Source: Peteryoungia aggregata LMG 23059 (lineage in GTDB: Bacteria; Pseudomonadota; Alphaproteobacteria; Rhizobiales; Rhizobiaceae). From it: a DNA stretch of 64,000 nucleotides. The stretch is from NCBI RefSeq assembly GCF_030814435.1, contig NZ_JAUSUW010000006.1, positions 1 through 64,000 on the forward strand. Reading direction: 5' to 3'. Below are positions 1-12,273 of this stretch, in pieces. The translations under genes and the position numbers were made by a program. Each line of letters starts with the position of its first letter. Within the stretch, counting starts at the first letter, position 1. The notes below the pieces were generated by a model. The model was not told where the DNA came from. It saw nothing but the letters and a program-made list of their open reading frames with translations, and did no database searches.

Positions 1-51
1 ATCTCAAGAGCCGTCTGTTCGGGAGCAGGTTTCTTCAACATGTCCCAGTGA
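1..51 (+). CDS. C-terminal tail of an upstream gene (partial)
   Basis: The first 17 codons are open in frame 1 and end in TGA at 49-51. A rho-independent terminator follows 45 bases later on the same strand, so this is plausibly the end of a plus-strand gene that begins left of the window. The visible tail (ending ...GAGFFNMSQ) is too short to assign a family. It could also be chance open sequence. Confidence 0.3.
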   Translation: MSRAVCSGAGFFNMSQ

Positions 52-95
52 ATCATAAACCCCTGGATGTGACCAGGGGTTTGTCAGCAGTCTGA

Positions 96-118
96 GGGCC
101 GGTTTTCCGGCCCTTTTT
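96..118 (+). terminator. Rho-independent terminator
   Basis: A 7-bp GC-only stem (GGGCCGG / CCGGCCC) with a TTTT loop is followed by five T on the plus strand. The T run is on the plus strand only, so it ends a gene to the left rather than the minus-strand epimerase gene to the right. Confidence 0.75.
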
Positions 119-141
119 GCGTTTGCTGGTCTTGTTGTTGC

Positions 142-1398
142 TCAGACGTCGAGCGGGTGTTCAGCGATCATGCTGGTCAAACTGCCATCTGCCGGGAAGA
201 GCGGGATGAGGCAGGCCTGGAGGGCGTGGTAGATGTCGCCCTTGCCGGGGAAGAGGCTGTTCGAAGGCTTGCCGTCTTCGGTCAGTTCCTCGAACCAGCC
301 GCCGAAATCGCGGTCGAGATTGTTGGCCGCGATGTAGTTCCAGATCTTGCGGTAGCTCTCCTCGTGGAAGTCGCTTTCCTGATGCTGGTTGAGGAAATGG
401 GCAGCCGCAGCCCCTTCGCAGAGCGGCCACCAGAGTTTTGACCGTTTCTCGGGGGCGTTTGCCCAGTCGAGCGTGTAGAAAAAGCCGCCTCCGTCCTTGT
501 CCCAGCCGAGCACCATGGACTGGAAGAAGAGGCCGCGCGCGGCTTCCGGCATCCAGTCGTGGCTCTTGCCGCCGAGCACCCAGAGCTGAAGGATGAGGCG
601 GGCCCATTCCAGCCAGTGGCCGGGCGTGGTGCCGGCGGGCCGGAACATTTCGTTCGGATGGTAATAATTGCGGTCGACCAGCCAGTTTTCATCGAAATGC
701 TCGGCGACACGGAAGGCTTCTTCGCGGGCGCGGCGGTTGATGATCAGGTCGGCGAGCCGCTCGGCCTTGATGAGGTAGTGCCGCTCGCCGGTTGCCTCGA
801 AAGCGGCCATCAGGCTTTCGGTCAGGTGCATGTTGGAGTTCTGGCCGCGATAGCCGGGCACCGGCTGCCAGTCGGAGGAGAACTCCTCGGCGATTGCGCC
901 GTGGCTTTCTTCCCAGAATTTCTTATCGATCACCTCTGTGATATCGGCGAGCATGGTGTCAGCCAGCGGATGGCCGGCGCATTTGGCCGAAGAGGCTGCC
1001 AGCAGTACGAAGGCGTGGCCATAGCCCTGCTTCGTGTCGTCTGCAGCGCCAGTGTCGTTGGCCTGCCAGAAGTAACCGCCGTGTTTCTCATCACGGTGGC
1101 GTTCCCAGAGATAGCGCATGCCGTGATCGACAATATCGGCCGAGCCCGGGCGTCCCAGCAGATGGCCGATGGCATAGCAATGCACCATGCGGGCGCTGGC
1201 ATGAATGCCCCGGGCGGGATTGTCGGTGACAAGCGGCTTGCCGTCGCGCGACAGATCGTAGAATCCGCCCTTCGGATTGATCGCCGAGCCGGAGAAGAAA
1301 TCAAACAGGCCGTCTGCCTGTGCCAGCAGCCATTTGCGGTGGTAGGGGCGGGCGCTCCAGGGGCTGGATGGCGACTGCTGCGATTGATTTTCCGACAT
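142..1398 (-). CDS. AGE-family sugar epimerase/isomerase
   Basis: A cytoplasmic protein of 418 aa in the N-acylglucosamine 2-epimerase (AGE) superfamily, which interconverts aldoses or amino sugars at C2 (GlcNAc/ManNAc, or mannose/fructose in the YihS-type branch). Family signatures are spread along the (alpha/alpha)6 barrel: KQGYGHAFVLLA, NSNMHLTESL, PGHWLEWARL (likely catalytic His) and KLWWPLCEGAAA (second catalytic region). I chose ATG 1398 because GGAGGAAGAA lies directly upstream; an open frame extends 47 codons further but has no such site. The gene diverges from metH across about 160 bp that hold a palindromic operator. The substrate cannot be told from sequence; mannose is as likely as N-acetylglucosamine. 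Confidence 0.85.
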   Translation of the reverse strand: MSENQSQQSPSSPWSARPYHRKWLLAQADGLFDFFSGSAINPKGGFYDLSRDGKPLVTDNPARGIHASARMVHCYAIGHLLGRPGSADIVDHGMRYLWERHRDEKHGGYFWQANDTGAADDTKQGYGHAFVLLAASSAKCAGHPLADTMLADITEVIDKKFWEESHGAIAEEFSSDWQPVPGYRGQNSNMHLTESLMAAFEATGERHYLIKAERLADLIINRRAREEAFRVAEHFDENWLVDRNYYHPNEMFRPAGTTPGHWLEWARLILQLWVLGGKSHDWMPEAARGLFFQSMVLGWDKDGGGFFYTLDWANAPEKRSKLWWPLCEGAAAAHFLNQHQESDFHEESYRKIWNYIAANNLDRDFGGWFEELTEDGKPSNSLFPGKGDIYHALQACLIPLFPADGSLTSMIAEHPLDV

Positions 1399-1496
1399 TT
1401 CTTCCTCCCTGGCTGCATCGTTGCAGCCTCTATAACCGATCGCCGGTCCGGCTGCCACCGCTTGACCGCAGTCACGCACAACAGTATCGCATGTTG

Positions 1497-1516
1497 ACAT
1501 AAAGATGTCTTTATGT
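1497..1516. promoter_or_regulatory. Palindromic operator, metH side (SahR-like site)
   Basis: Two perfect 9-bp arms, ACATAAAGA and TCTTTATGT, are separated by TG. The site lies 40 bp upstream of the metH start. A near-identical 20-mer (18 of 20 positions) lies immediately upstream of the ArsR-methyltransferase gene at 40427-40446. This fits control of both by that regulator. The leader after the site is too short for a cobalamin or SAM riboswitch. Confidence 0.75.
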
Positions 1517-1556
1517 GATTTGGCGCGTGTCGCAGACACAATAGGAGACTTCGCAT

Positions 1557-5312
<3,756 letters not shown>

Positions 5313-5330
5313 GGATCGATTTGTGCTACG

Positions 5331-5450
5331 GCCCCTCATCCGCCCTTCGGGCACCTTCTCCCCGCAGGCGGGGAGAAGGCCGATGCGGCTGACGTGTTGC
5401 CCCCTTCTCCCCGCTTGCGGGGAGAAGGTCCCGGCAGGGGGATGAGGGGC
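5331..5450. repeat. RIME-like intergenic palindromic element
   Basis: A 120-bp element with outer arms GCCCCTCATCC (5331-5341) and GGATGAGGGGC (5440-5450), enclosing two near-identical 26-bp palindromes at 5354-5379 and 5403-5428 (CCTTCTCCCCGC..GCGGGGAGAAGG). This nested architecture resembles the Rhizobium-specific intergenic mosaic elements (RIME). No T run follows, so it is not a simple terminator, though it may stabilise the metH transcript end. No second full copy is in the window. Confidence 0.75.
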
Positions 5451-5517
5451 TCATAGATCACTTGAGATGCCTCAAGTGCCGATTCCAAATTCGGCGATAA
5501 GTTATTGAGGCAGATTC

Positions 5518-6048
5518 CTAATTGCCTTCGCGCCTGCTGCCTTTGGCCTGCCTCAGGGCGAAGGCTTCCTTACCACTCACATAGACGAGATTTCTCTCTT
5601 CGGTCCCGGATGCCTGGGGAACCGCTCCAATCCTTTTTGCGACGGCGATGGAGGCGAGGTTCTCAGGGTGAATGACGTGGATTGCTTCGGTCCAGCCAAG
5701 TTCCTCAAACGCCCAGATAAGGCAGGCTGTCGCAGCCTCCGTCGCATATCCTTTTCCCCAGACGTCGCGATGAAACGCCCATCCGATCTCTCGCCCGGGC
5801 CAGCCGGGCGGGAACCATGCCCCAGCGCGACCGACCCATCGGCCAGACGCTTTCTCAATGACCGAGAAGTTACTGTATCCTTGGATGCTCCAGGCACCTG
5901 CAAAGAGGCACAGATTGCGCCAAGCGCCAGCCTCATCCTGCGGTCCGCCAATGAAACGCGTTACTTCCGGATCAGAGAGGAATGCCGTCCATGCCGAGCG
6001 ATCCGAAGTGTTGGGCGGGCGAAGGAGAAGGCGTTCGGTTTCGATCAC
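5518..6048 (-). CDS. GNAT N-acetyltransferase, RimJ/RimL type
   Basis: A 176-aa acetyl-CoA-dependent acyltransferase. The N-terminus ETERLLLRPP is the usual opening of the RimJ/RimL-like branch (Acetyltransf_3). The central EIGWAFHRDVWGKGYATEA holds the acetyl-CoA pyrophosphate-binding loop (motif A), and HPENLASIAVAKRIGA is the typical motif B. The target (protein N-terminus, antibiotic or small molecule) cannot be deduced. It is the last minus-strand gene before the RIME-like repeat and is followed upstream by the PP2C-like gene. Confidence 0.85.
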   Translation of the reverse strand: MIETERLLLRPPNTSDRSAWTAFLSDPEVTRFIGGPQDEAGAWRNLCLFAGAWSIQGYSNFSVIEKASGRWVGRAGAWFPPGWPGREIGWAFHRDVWGKGYATEAATACLIWAFEELGWTEAIHVIHPENLASIAVAKRIGAVPQASGTEERNLVYVSGKEAFALRQAKGSRREGN

Positions 6049-6122
6049 TTGGCGTCTCCTCGTTCCGGCCCGGAGGTGCGTTTAGTTTTCTTCTGTCACA
6101 GCAGGATGACCGCTCATTGCCT

Positions 6123-6992
6123 TCACGCCTCAAGCCTCAGAAGGATTGCCGTTGTGTCGTCGCTCTGCTTGTAGCGCGGATATCTCAAGCCGTCCGGGTC
6201 GACCTCCCGCTCCATGTGGCGGAGCTCTGAGACCAGCGATTTCAGCCCTGCCGTTGCGGCGCGCTGGATGAGCGTTGCGGGATCGTAGAGCTTGTAGAGG
6301 GCCACAAGATCGGCGAGGCCGTCGGAGCAGAGAAGGGCGGTGGCGCCGCCGCCATGGAGGGGTACGTCGACCATGGCGAGGTGATCTGCGGCTTCGGGAA
6401 CGACACCGAAGGTCCAGGTGGTACCATCAGGCGTGTTCTGCAGCGCCCGACCGCGACGCAGATCTTCCAGCGTTTCCGAATCGTCATTGGCAACGCCTGC
6501 CGCCCCGATGCCGCCGACGCGGGCGATGTGCTCTGCGGCCCGGTGCTGCTCCCATTCATAGGCGCCGGGGATCGGGATGACGAAATCGGATTGGCCGTCG
6601 TCATGCAGGAGATACAGGCAGCTGTCGCCGAGGCCGAACCAGCGGAAGCCGGTCGGCGTCGCCTGCAGGGCCGACAGGCTGCAGACCGGCCAGACATAGC
6701 GGGGCTGGTCGCCGGCAATGCCCAGGAAGGCGTCGCGGGCTTCCTCGGAGATTTGACGCAGGACTGTGGCCGGATCGGCTAAGGCGTCGAGGCGCTCGGC
6801 CAGACGCATGGTGCCGAATTCTGCGATCCAGGCGGCATCCGAGCCGTAGCCGTCCATGAACTGGCGGTCGCCAAGGCCGGTCGCGCCGTCGATGACGAAG
6901 GCGGCATGCCGGTTGTAGCCGAGGCGGTCCTCGTTTGGGCGACTTTGCTTGCCGGGGTCAGAGATAGTGTCGATAACAGAGATTTGCGGCAT
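6123..6992 (-). CDS. PP2C-like Ser/Thr phosphatase family protein
   Basis: A 289-aa protein with PP2C-fold hallmarks: an N-terminal PNEDRLGYN segment, FVIDGATGLGD (metal-binding Asp-Gly) and a late LLCSDGLADLV motif. Start 6992 is preferred because GAGGG lies five bases before it; an in-frame ATG at 7046 lacks one. No transmembrane or sensor domain is evident, so it would act in the cytosol on unknown phosphoproteins. It is downstream of, and co-oriented with, the ABC transporter operon (70 bp after the second binding-protein gene), so it may be co-transcribed. I see no partner kinase. Confidence 0.75.
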   Translation of the reverse strand: MPQISVIDTISDPGKQSRPNEDRLGYNRHAAFVIDGATGLGDRQFMDGYGSDAAWIAEFGTMRLAERLDALADPATVLRQISEEARDAFLGIAGDQPRYVWPVCSLSALQATPTGFRWFGLGDSCLYLLHDDGQSDFVIPIPGAYEWEQHRAAEHIARVGGIGAAGVANDDSETLEDLRRGRALQNTPDGTTWTFGVVPEAADHLAMVDVPLHGGGATALLCSDGLADLVALYKLYDPATLIQRAATAGLKSLVSELRHMEREVDPDGLRYPRYKQSDDTTAILLRLEA

Positions 6993-7061
6993 GGGGACCC
7001 TCAAAGACTGGAGCGCCGGATCACTCCGGTCAGTCCTGACTAGCATCTCAAGAAAGGGTCG

Positions 7062-8219
7062 TCAGCCGCGGGCGGCGCGAAAGCGGTTCATGATCTCGGC
7101 GCGGGTGGGATCGGTCATTACCACCGCGAGGCCGAATTCGAGCGCCGTCAGTTTTGCCTTGCCCGGGTGGATGATATCGTCTGCGAGGATCTCTTCCGGC
7201 AGGAGGGCGCGGACGCGTTTATCAGTGACCGTACCGCCGTGAACCAGATGTTCGCGCGCGGCGATGTCCGGATGGAGCAGGTGGTTGATCAGGGCGTGGG
7301 CGGCCGGCCGGTTGCGGGCAGAGGTGGGGATCGCGTAGTAGTCCGTCCAGATTTCGCCGCCATCAGTTGCGATCTCATAGGCAATTTCAGGCACGTCGCG
7401 ATGCATCTGGCTGGCGTCATTGCTCCAGCACATCGTCATCCAGGCTTCGCCGGTCCGCATCGCAGGCTGGTAATCGCTGTCGATCGCCTGCAGATGTGGC
7501 CTGACCTGCATCAGCAGTTCTTCCGCGCGGGCAAGTTCGGTGGTGTCGAGCGAGTTGAAGCGGTGGCCAAGGGCGACGAGCGCACCGCCGATTGCCGTCA
7601 GCTGATAGTCGTGCACGATCGTTCTGCCTGAGGCTTCTGCCATAGCGCGGTCGAAGAAGCCGCGCCAACTTGTGACAGGATCGAGATGCCGGGTGTTGTA
7701 AGCGATGCCGCTGGTTCCGGCATTCTTGGGGACTGCATAGAACGCGCCGGCCTTCACGCCGGGTCTCAGGAAGCGGTCTGAATGGGCTCTGAGGTCGAAG
7801 TTGGGTAGTTGACGCAGATCGAGCGGTATGAGCATGCCGCGCTGGACATAGGGGGCGATCGCATATTGCGTCGGTACGATGATATCCCAGTCACGCCCGC
7901 TTTCGAGCGCCTTGAAGGTTCCCTCGTTCGAGCCGATGATCGAGACATCGACCTCAACGCCGTAGCGGGCGGTGAAATCCTCGAAGGTCTGGGGATCGTG
8001 ATAGTTGGGCCAGGTGGCGAGCGACACCTTCTTGCCGAGCGGAGCGCTTTCGGAGGTCGCGACACTGGTGCGGCGAGCCCCGCCAAACAAGAGGGCGGCG
8101 GCACCGAGCCCGGTGACGGCGAGGAAATGCCGGCGCGTGACGGAGCCGCGCTTCAGGCGCATGAACTCTGCCACGAAGCGCTGAGCAGTGATATCCGGCG
8201 TTTTCGTCTGCTTGACCAT
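7062..8219 (-). CDS. Tat-exported ABC solute-binding protein, PotD type
   Basis: A periplasmic binding protein of the spermidine/putrescine (SBP_bac_8/PotD-like) family, about 385 aa. A twin-arginine signal is clear: TRRHFLAVTGLGAAALLFGG. The mature part has LATWPNYHDPQTFEDF and EVDVSIIGSNEGTF, typical of this family. The start is uncertain: ATG 8219 or ATG 8162, which would put the RR motif near residue 10; neither has a strong ribosome binding site. It is the second binding protein of this locus (the first is at 12.3 kb), so one transporter may serve two receptors. Two palindromes upstream suggest separate control. Confidence 0.8.
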   Translation of the reverse strand: MVKQTKTPDITAQRFVAEFMRLKRGSVTRRHFLAVTGLGAAALLFGGARRTSVATSESAPLGKKVSLATWPNYHDPQTFEDFTARYGVEVDVSIIGSNEGTFKALESGRDWDIIVPTQYAIAPYVQRGMLIPLDLRQLPNFDLRAHSDRFLRPGVKAGAFYAVPKNAGTSGIAYNTRHLDPVTSWRGFFDRAMAEASGRTIVHDYQLTAIGGALVALGHRFNSLDTTELARAEELLMQVRPHLQAIDSDYQPAMRTGEAWMTMCWSNDASQMHRDVPEIAYEIATDGGEIWTDYYAIPTSARNRPAAHALINHLLHPDIAAREHLVHGGTVTDKRVRALLPEEILADDIIHPGKAKLTALEFGLAVVMTDPTRAEIMNRFRAARG

Positions 8220-8252
8220 TGCTGCTGTCGATCCGTTGCCGGTTTCGTGCAG

Positions 8253-8281
8253 GCTGAATTTCAGCACAAACGCGTTAACGC
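8253..8281. promoter_or_regulatory. Two adjacent small palindromes upstream of the second binding protein
   Basis: GCTGAA-T-TTCAGC (8253-8265) and GCGTTAACGC (8272-8281) lie between the alcohol dehydrogenase stop and the binding-protein start. They could be operator half-sites for an internal promoter. The regulator is unknown. Confidence 0.35.
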
Positions 8282-8321
8282 TATCACACCAAGGGACCGA
8301 ACTGGCGTTCAAGCCGTGAGG

Positions 8322-9365
8322 TCAGATCATCCTGTCGATGATGCTGATCCCGTTTTCGCGAAAGCTGTCCATGGTGGCGAGGGCGGGCGCTGCCTCAGAC
8401 AGCGTGATGCGGCGGCCGATCAGGCGCTCCGGCGAGAGCTTGCCGGAGAGGATCATGCGCAGCATGGCGTCGTAGCGCCAGGACTGCATGCCGTGGCTGC
8501 CATAGATTTCGAGTTCGTGGGCAATCACACGGGCCATCGGGATCGCCGGTGTTGCATGATCGGCGAGCATCAGGCCGACCTGCACATGGCGGCCCCGGCG
8601 GCGCAGGTTGAGGATCGAATTGCAGCAGGTCTGGGGATGACCAAGCGCATCGACGGAGACATGGGCACCGCCGCCTGTTACCTCGCGCACGGCTTCGGAG
8701 ACATCGGCGACCGCGCGGCTGTCGATCGTGGCCGTTGCGCCCAGCGCCCTGGCGAGCGCCAGCTTGTCCTCGGCGATGTCGATTGCCACGACATTGGCGC
8801 CCAGCGCCGCGCCGATCATGATCGCCGAGAGACCGACCCCACCGCAGCCGTGGACGGCGAGCCATTCGCTACCCTTAAGACGGCCCTGGTCGACGACGGC
8901 GCGGAAGGAGGTGGCGAAGCGGCAGCCGAGGCTCGCTGCCGTTTCGTAGCTGATTTCTTCGGGCAGATGCACGAGGTTCTGGTCGGCATAGTCGATCGCG
9001 ACATATTCGGCGAAGGAACCCCAATGGGTGAAGCCGGGCTGGAACTGTTCCTCGCAGACTTGGCTGTTGCCGGATCGGCATTCCATGCAGTGGCCGCAGC
9101 CGGAGACGAAGGGGACGGTCACGCGGTCGCCCACCTTGAATCGGCGGACATCGCGGCCGACGGCGGATATCGTGCCGGCCAGTTCATGGCCGGGTACGTG
9201 GGGCAGCTTGATGTCGGGATCGTGGCCCATCCAGCCGTGCCAGTCGCTGCGGCAGAGGCCCGTTGCCTTGACGGAGATCACCACACCCGCATTGGTCGGC
9301 GTCGGATCGGGCAGGGTCCGGATTTCCGGCGCTGCTCCGAAGGCTTCGTAATACATCGCGCGCAT
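8322..9365 (-). CDS. Zinc-dependent alcohol dehydrogenase (MDR family)
   Basis: A 347-aa medium-chain NAD(P)-dependent dehydrogenase oxidising an alcohol to an aldehyde or ketone. Catalytic zinc ligands Cys38 and His60-Glu61 (PGHE) and the structural-zinc quartet Cys90, Cys93, Cys96, Cys104 are all present. The Rossmann motif GCGGVG lies at 173-178. GGAGGAAG precedes ATG 9365 at ideal spacing. It lies inside the ABC transporter operon, between the ATPase and the second binding protein, which implies that the imported compound or an early product carries a hydroxyl group. Together with the Fe-type enzyme at 22.4 kb the locus encodes two unrelated alcohol dehydrogenases. Confidence 0.93.
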   Translation of the reverse strand: MRAMYYEAFGAAPEIRTLPDPTPTNAGVVISVKATGLCRSDWHGWMGHDPDIKLPHVPGHELAGTISAVGRDVRRFKVGDRVTVPFVSGCGHCMECRSGNSQVCEEQFQPGFTHWGSFAEYVAIDYADQNLVHLPEEISYETAASLGCRFATSFRAVVDQGRLKGSEWLAVHGCGGVGLSAIMIGAALGANVVAIDIAEDKLALARALGATATIDSRAVADVSEAVREVTGGGAHVSVDALGHPQTCCNSILNLRRRGRHVQVGLMLADHATPAIPMARVIAHELEIYGSHGMQSWRYDAMLRMILSGKLSPERLIGRRITLSEAAPALATMDSFRENGISIIDRMI

Positions 9366-9384
9366 GGGCTTCCTCCAAATGCGA

Positions 9385-9410
9385 GAATGCCGCCTTGGCG
9401 GGCGGCATTC
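9385..9410 (-). other. Intercistronic hairpin between ATPase and alcohol dehydrogenase genes
   Basis: Perfect 10-bp arms GAATGCCGCC and GGCGGCATTC around a 6-base loop. There is no T run, so it is more likely an mRNA-stabilising or processing hairpin inside the operon than a terminator. Confidence 0.6.
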
Positions 9411-9440
9411 AGACCGTTCTTCCGTTCGTTTCGGTTTGCC

Positions 9441-10493
9441 TCAGTCGGCGAGCAGGATCAAGGCAGTCGGGTCGATCTTCACGCCGACCGTGTCCCCGAC
9501 AACAGGGGGCTTGATGCCCGGGTCATTGAAGGTGTCGAAGGAGAGCGTCTTGCCGCCGACATTGATGCGGGTCCGGATGACCGATCCGAGGAACTGGCTG
9601 GACGCCACTTCGCCGTGAACCGTTGCCACGTCGGCGCTGGCGAGCGTGCCGGCTTCCGGGCGCATTGCGAGCTGAATGGTCGAGCCGTTCGTCGCCGGGA
9701 TGGCTTCCTTGATCGCCAGCGTCTTGTCCCCGATCTGAACGATGCCCGCGCTCTGGTCGGTCACAACAGCTTCGAGCACGTTGAGCGTACCGACGAAGGA
9801 GGCGACGAAGCGGGTGGTCGGGCGGTTGTAGATCTCGAAGGGCGTGCCGATCTGGTCGGCCTTGCCGGCATTCATGACGACGATACGGTCGGAGATCGAG
9901 AGCGCTTCTTCCTGGTCATGGGTGACGAAAACGGTGGTGATGCCCAGTTGCTGCTGGATATGGCGGATTTCTTCGCGCAGCGAAACGCGGATCTTGGCGT
10001 CGAGCGCCGAGAGCGGTTCGTCAAGCAGGAGCACCTGCGGCTTGGGTGCAAGCGCGCGGGCAAGCGCCACGCGCTGCTGCTGGCCGCCCGAAAGCTGGTA
10101 GGGATAGCGCTCGGCGAGGTGATCGAGATGGATCAGCGCCAGCATTTCCTTCACGCGCTTGTCGATATCGGCCTTCGGCATGCCTGAGATCTTCAGGCCG
10201 AAGGCGACATTGTCGGCGACGTTCATGTTCGGAAACAGGGCATAGGCCTGGAAGACCATGCCGATATTGCGCTGGTTCGGCTTGAGATAGGTCTGGTCCT
10301 TGCCGGCGATTTCGATCGTGCCGCCCGAGGGCGTCTCGAAGCCGGCAATCATGCGCAGGACGGTGGTCTTGCCGCAGCCCGATGGGCCGAGGAAGGAGAT
10401 GAATTCGCCCTTTTCGATCGCCATGTTGAAGTCGTGCACGACCTGGGTGGCGCCGAAGGATTTCTTGAGGTGGGAGAGTGTCAGGAAGGTCAT
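9441..10493 (-). CDS. ABC transporter ATP-binding protein, PotA type
   Basis: A 350-aa nucleotide-binding subunit that powers the importer encoded by the next two genes. Walker A is GPSGCGKT (36-43), signature LSGGQ (133-137) and Walker B LLLDEP (154-159); the switch His is in VTHDQEEA. A C-terminal TOBE-type regulatory domain (about 240-350) is typical of the polyamine/iron/sulfonate CUT1-like group. The gene starts 12 bp after the permease stop, so it is translated from the same message. Family membership points to a polyamine, quaternary amine or similar cation, but substrate specificity lies in the binding proteins. Confidence 0.95.
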   Translation of the reverse strand: MTFLTLSHLKKSFGATQVVHDFNMAIEKGEFISFLGPSGCGKTTVLRMIAGFETPSGGTIEIAGKDQTYLKPNQRNIGMVFQAYALFPNMNVADNVAFGLKISGMPKADIDKRVKEMLALIHLDHLAERYPYQLSGGQQQRVALARALAPKPQVLLLDEPLSALDAKIRVSLREEIRHIQQQLGITTVFVTHDQEEALSISDRIVVMNAGKADQIGTPFEIYNRPTTRFVASFVGTLNVLEAVVTDQSAGIVQIGDKTLAIKEAIPATNGSTIQLAMRPEAGTLASADVATVHGEVASSQFLGSVIRTRINVGGKTLSFDTFNDPGIKPPVVGDTVGVKIDPTALILLAD

Positions 10494-10505
10494 GAAAAGA
10501 ATTCC

Positions 10506-11288
10506 TCAGGCCTGGCGCGGGGCTGTTTTCTGGAGGCGGGACACGAGCTGGATCAGACCGAGGCAGCCCCAGGTGATGCCGAAGGCGATGACGGCGAGTG
10601 CAGCCGGCTCATAGGCGCGGTTGGCGCCGAGAAGCTGCATGAAGGGTCCGAAGGCCGGCTTGTTCAGGAGCGCTGCCATGGTGAATTCGCCAATGACGAT
10701 GGCGAAGGTCAGGAAGGCGCCCGAGAGCACAGCGACGAGTACGTTCGGCAGGATGATCTTCGAGATGATCGTGAACCAGCCGGCGCCTAGGCTTTGGGCC
10801 GCCTCCGTCAGCGTGCCGATGTCGATGGTGCGCAGGCCCGTGTCGACGGCGCGGTACATGTAGGGGAGGGCGAGCGTCGCATAGCCGAACATCAGGAGCA
10901 CGTCCGTGCCGAAGGCAGAGCCCGTCAGCGGCAGCCAGCTCGAGGTGTTGTAGAGGCGGATATAGCCGAAGACGATGACGATCGCCGGAATGACCAGCGG
11001 CAGCAACGTCACGAACTCGATATAGGGACGGAGGCGCGGCAGCTTGAGGCGTACCCAATAAGCGGTCGGGACCACCAGGAAGACGCCGAAGAGGATGGTA
11101 ACCAGCGCCATCGTGACCGAATAGGTGAAGGTTTCCTGGAAGCGCGGATCCGTCAGAACCTTGACGTAGGCGTCGAAGGAATATTCTCCGCGCCGCATCT
11201 TGAGCGAGAAGTTGGTCATGCCGATCAGCGGCAGGAAGAAATAGAGGAGGCCGAAGATCAGGGCCCCCCAGGCCCAAAAGCGCTTCAT
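10506..11288 (-). CDS. ABC transporter permease, PotC type
   Basis: A 260-aa inner-membrane permease with about six hydrophobic helices. The EAA loop is recognisable (LTEAAQSLGAGWFTIISK), where it docks the ATPase. I place the start at ATG 11288, overlapping the stop of the preceding permease by four bases (ATGA), although the frame stays open far upstream. This overlap indicates translational coupling of the two membrane subunits. Confidence 0.93.
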   Translation of the reverse strand: MKRFWAWGALIFGLLYFFLPLIGMTNFSLKMRRGEYSFDAYVKVLTDPRFQETFTYSVTMALVTILFGVFLVVPTAYWVRLKLPRLRPYIEFVTLLPLVIPAIVIVFGYIRLYNTSSWLPLTGSAFGTDVLLMFGYATLALPYMYRAVDTGLRTIDIGTLTEAAQSLGAGWFTIISKIILPNVLVAVLSGAFLTFAIVIGEFTMAALLNKPAFGPFMQLLGANRAYEPAALAVIAFGITWGCLGLIQLVSRLQKTAPRQA

Positions 11289-12175
11289 TTCAGCCACCTT
11301 TCGCTGCGGGCGCGCAGCCAGATATACAGAGCATTGGCGACACCGGTGACCGCGATCATGCCGAAGGCGAGCGCGTAGCCGAGATGGGGGTCGCCCAGCA
11401 CGTCGCCGCGGATCTGGGCGAAGAGCAGGATTGGCACGATATTCAGCGAAGAGCCGGTCAATGCGATCGCGGTTGCGACAGCGCCGAATGCGTTTGCGAA
11501 AAGCAGTGCCATCGTGCCCAGGATCGAGGGCAGCAGGATCGGGAAGGCCACGAGGCGCCAGTACTGCGCATTGGTCGCGCCGAGGATCGAGGCTGCCTCG
11601 CGCCATTCGCGCTTCAGTCCGTCAAGAGCCGGGGTGATGATCAGGATCATCAGCGGGATCTGGAAGAACAGATAGGTGACTGTCAGGCCCCAGAAAGACA
11701 GGAGATTGAAGCCGAGCAGGCGAAGATCGATGCCGAGCTGGGTCTTCAGGAAGACGGTGAGCAGGCCGACCGGGCCGAGGGTCGCCAGAAAGGCGAAGGC
11801 GAGCGGAACGCCGGCGAAGTTGGAGGCGACGCCCGAGAAGGTCAGGAGCGGGCCGCGGATCCACTGCGGCAGACCGCCAAGCACGACGGCTGCGGCAACG
11901 CCGAAGCCGATGAGGCAGCCGAGAATGGCCGAGGCGAGGCTGATCTTGATGGAGATCCAGTAGGCCGCCATGATCGAAGGCGTGAATAGCCCACCGATAT
12001 TGTCGAGCGTGAACGAGCCGTCTGGACGCTGGAATGCGCCAATGACGATCTTCATGGTCGGCATGATCAGGAAGAGTATCACGAAGGCTGCGAAGGGCAG
12101 GACGCCCAGCCAGTGAAGTGGAAGTTTCGTTCGTGGCCGTGCCTGATGGCCCTGGCTCACCGCCTCTGTCGTCAT
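11285..12175 (-). CDS. ABC transporter permease, PotB type
   Basis: A 296-aa inner-membrane subunit forming a heterodimer with the adjacent permease. After a short charged N-terminus come about six transmembrane segments (first: LGVLPFAAFVILFLIMP). The EAA loop is REAASILGATNAQYW. ATG 12175 is preferred because AGAGGGG lies about 9 bases upstream; the frame is open 28 codons further without support. It overlaps the second permease by ATGA. A strong hairpin separates it from the binding-protein gene upstream in the operon. Confidence 0.93.
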   Translation of the reverse strand: MTTEAVSQGHQARPRTKLPLHWLGVLPFAAFVILFLIMPTMKIVIGAFQRPDGSFTLDNIGGLFTPSIMAAYWISIKISLASAILGCLIGFGVAAAVVLGGLPQWIRGPLLTFSGVASNFAGVPLAFAFLATLGPVGLLTVFLKTQLGIDLRLLGFNLLSFWGLTVTYLFFQIPLMILIITPALDGLKREWREAASILGATNAQYWRLVAFPILLPSILGTMALLFANAFGAVATAIALTGSSLNIVPILLFAQIRGDVLGDPHLGYALAFGMIAVTGVANALYIWLRARSERWLK

Positions 12176-12225
12176 TCGATCTGCCCCTCTGTCCGCGTCT
12201 CGACGGATCTTCTTAAAATGCAAGC

Positions 12226-12257
12226 GCCGCCCCGACCTTAGACAAGATCGGGGCGGC
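12226..12257 (-). other. Intercistronic hairpin downstream of the first binding-protein gene
   Basis: Perfect 10-bp GC-rich arms (GCCGCCCCGA / TCGGGGCGGC) around a 12-base loop sit between the binding-protein and permease genes. Such hairpins commonly keep binding-protein mRNA more abundant than permease mRNA. Only a weak T stretch (CATTTTAA) follows on the minus strand, so partial termination is possible. Confidence 0.65.
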
Positions 12258-12273
12258 ACATCAAGGTCTCGAC

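Noticed and set aside
1516..1556. Cobalamin or SAM-II riboswitch before metH
   Set aside because: Only 40 bases lie between operator and start codon, too short for either riboswitch fold, and no conserved core was seen.
5354..5428. The twin GC-rich palindromes as metH terminators
   Set aside because: No T run follows either stem, and their nested arrangement fits a dispersed rhizobial repeat better.
7809..10187. Plus-strand open frame of about 790 codons
   Set aside because: It runs antisense through the binding protein, alcohol dehydrogenase and ATPase genes, which all have family motifs; no motif in the antisense reading.
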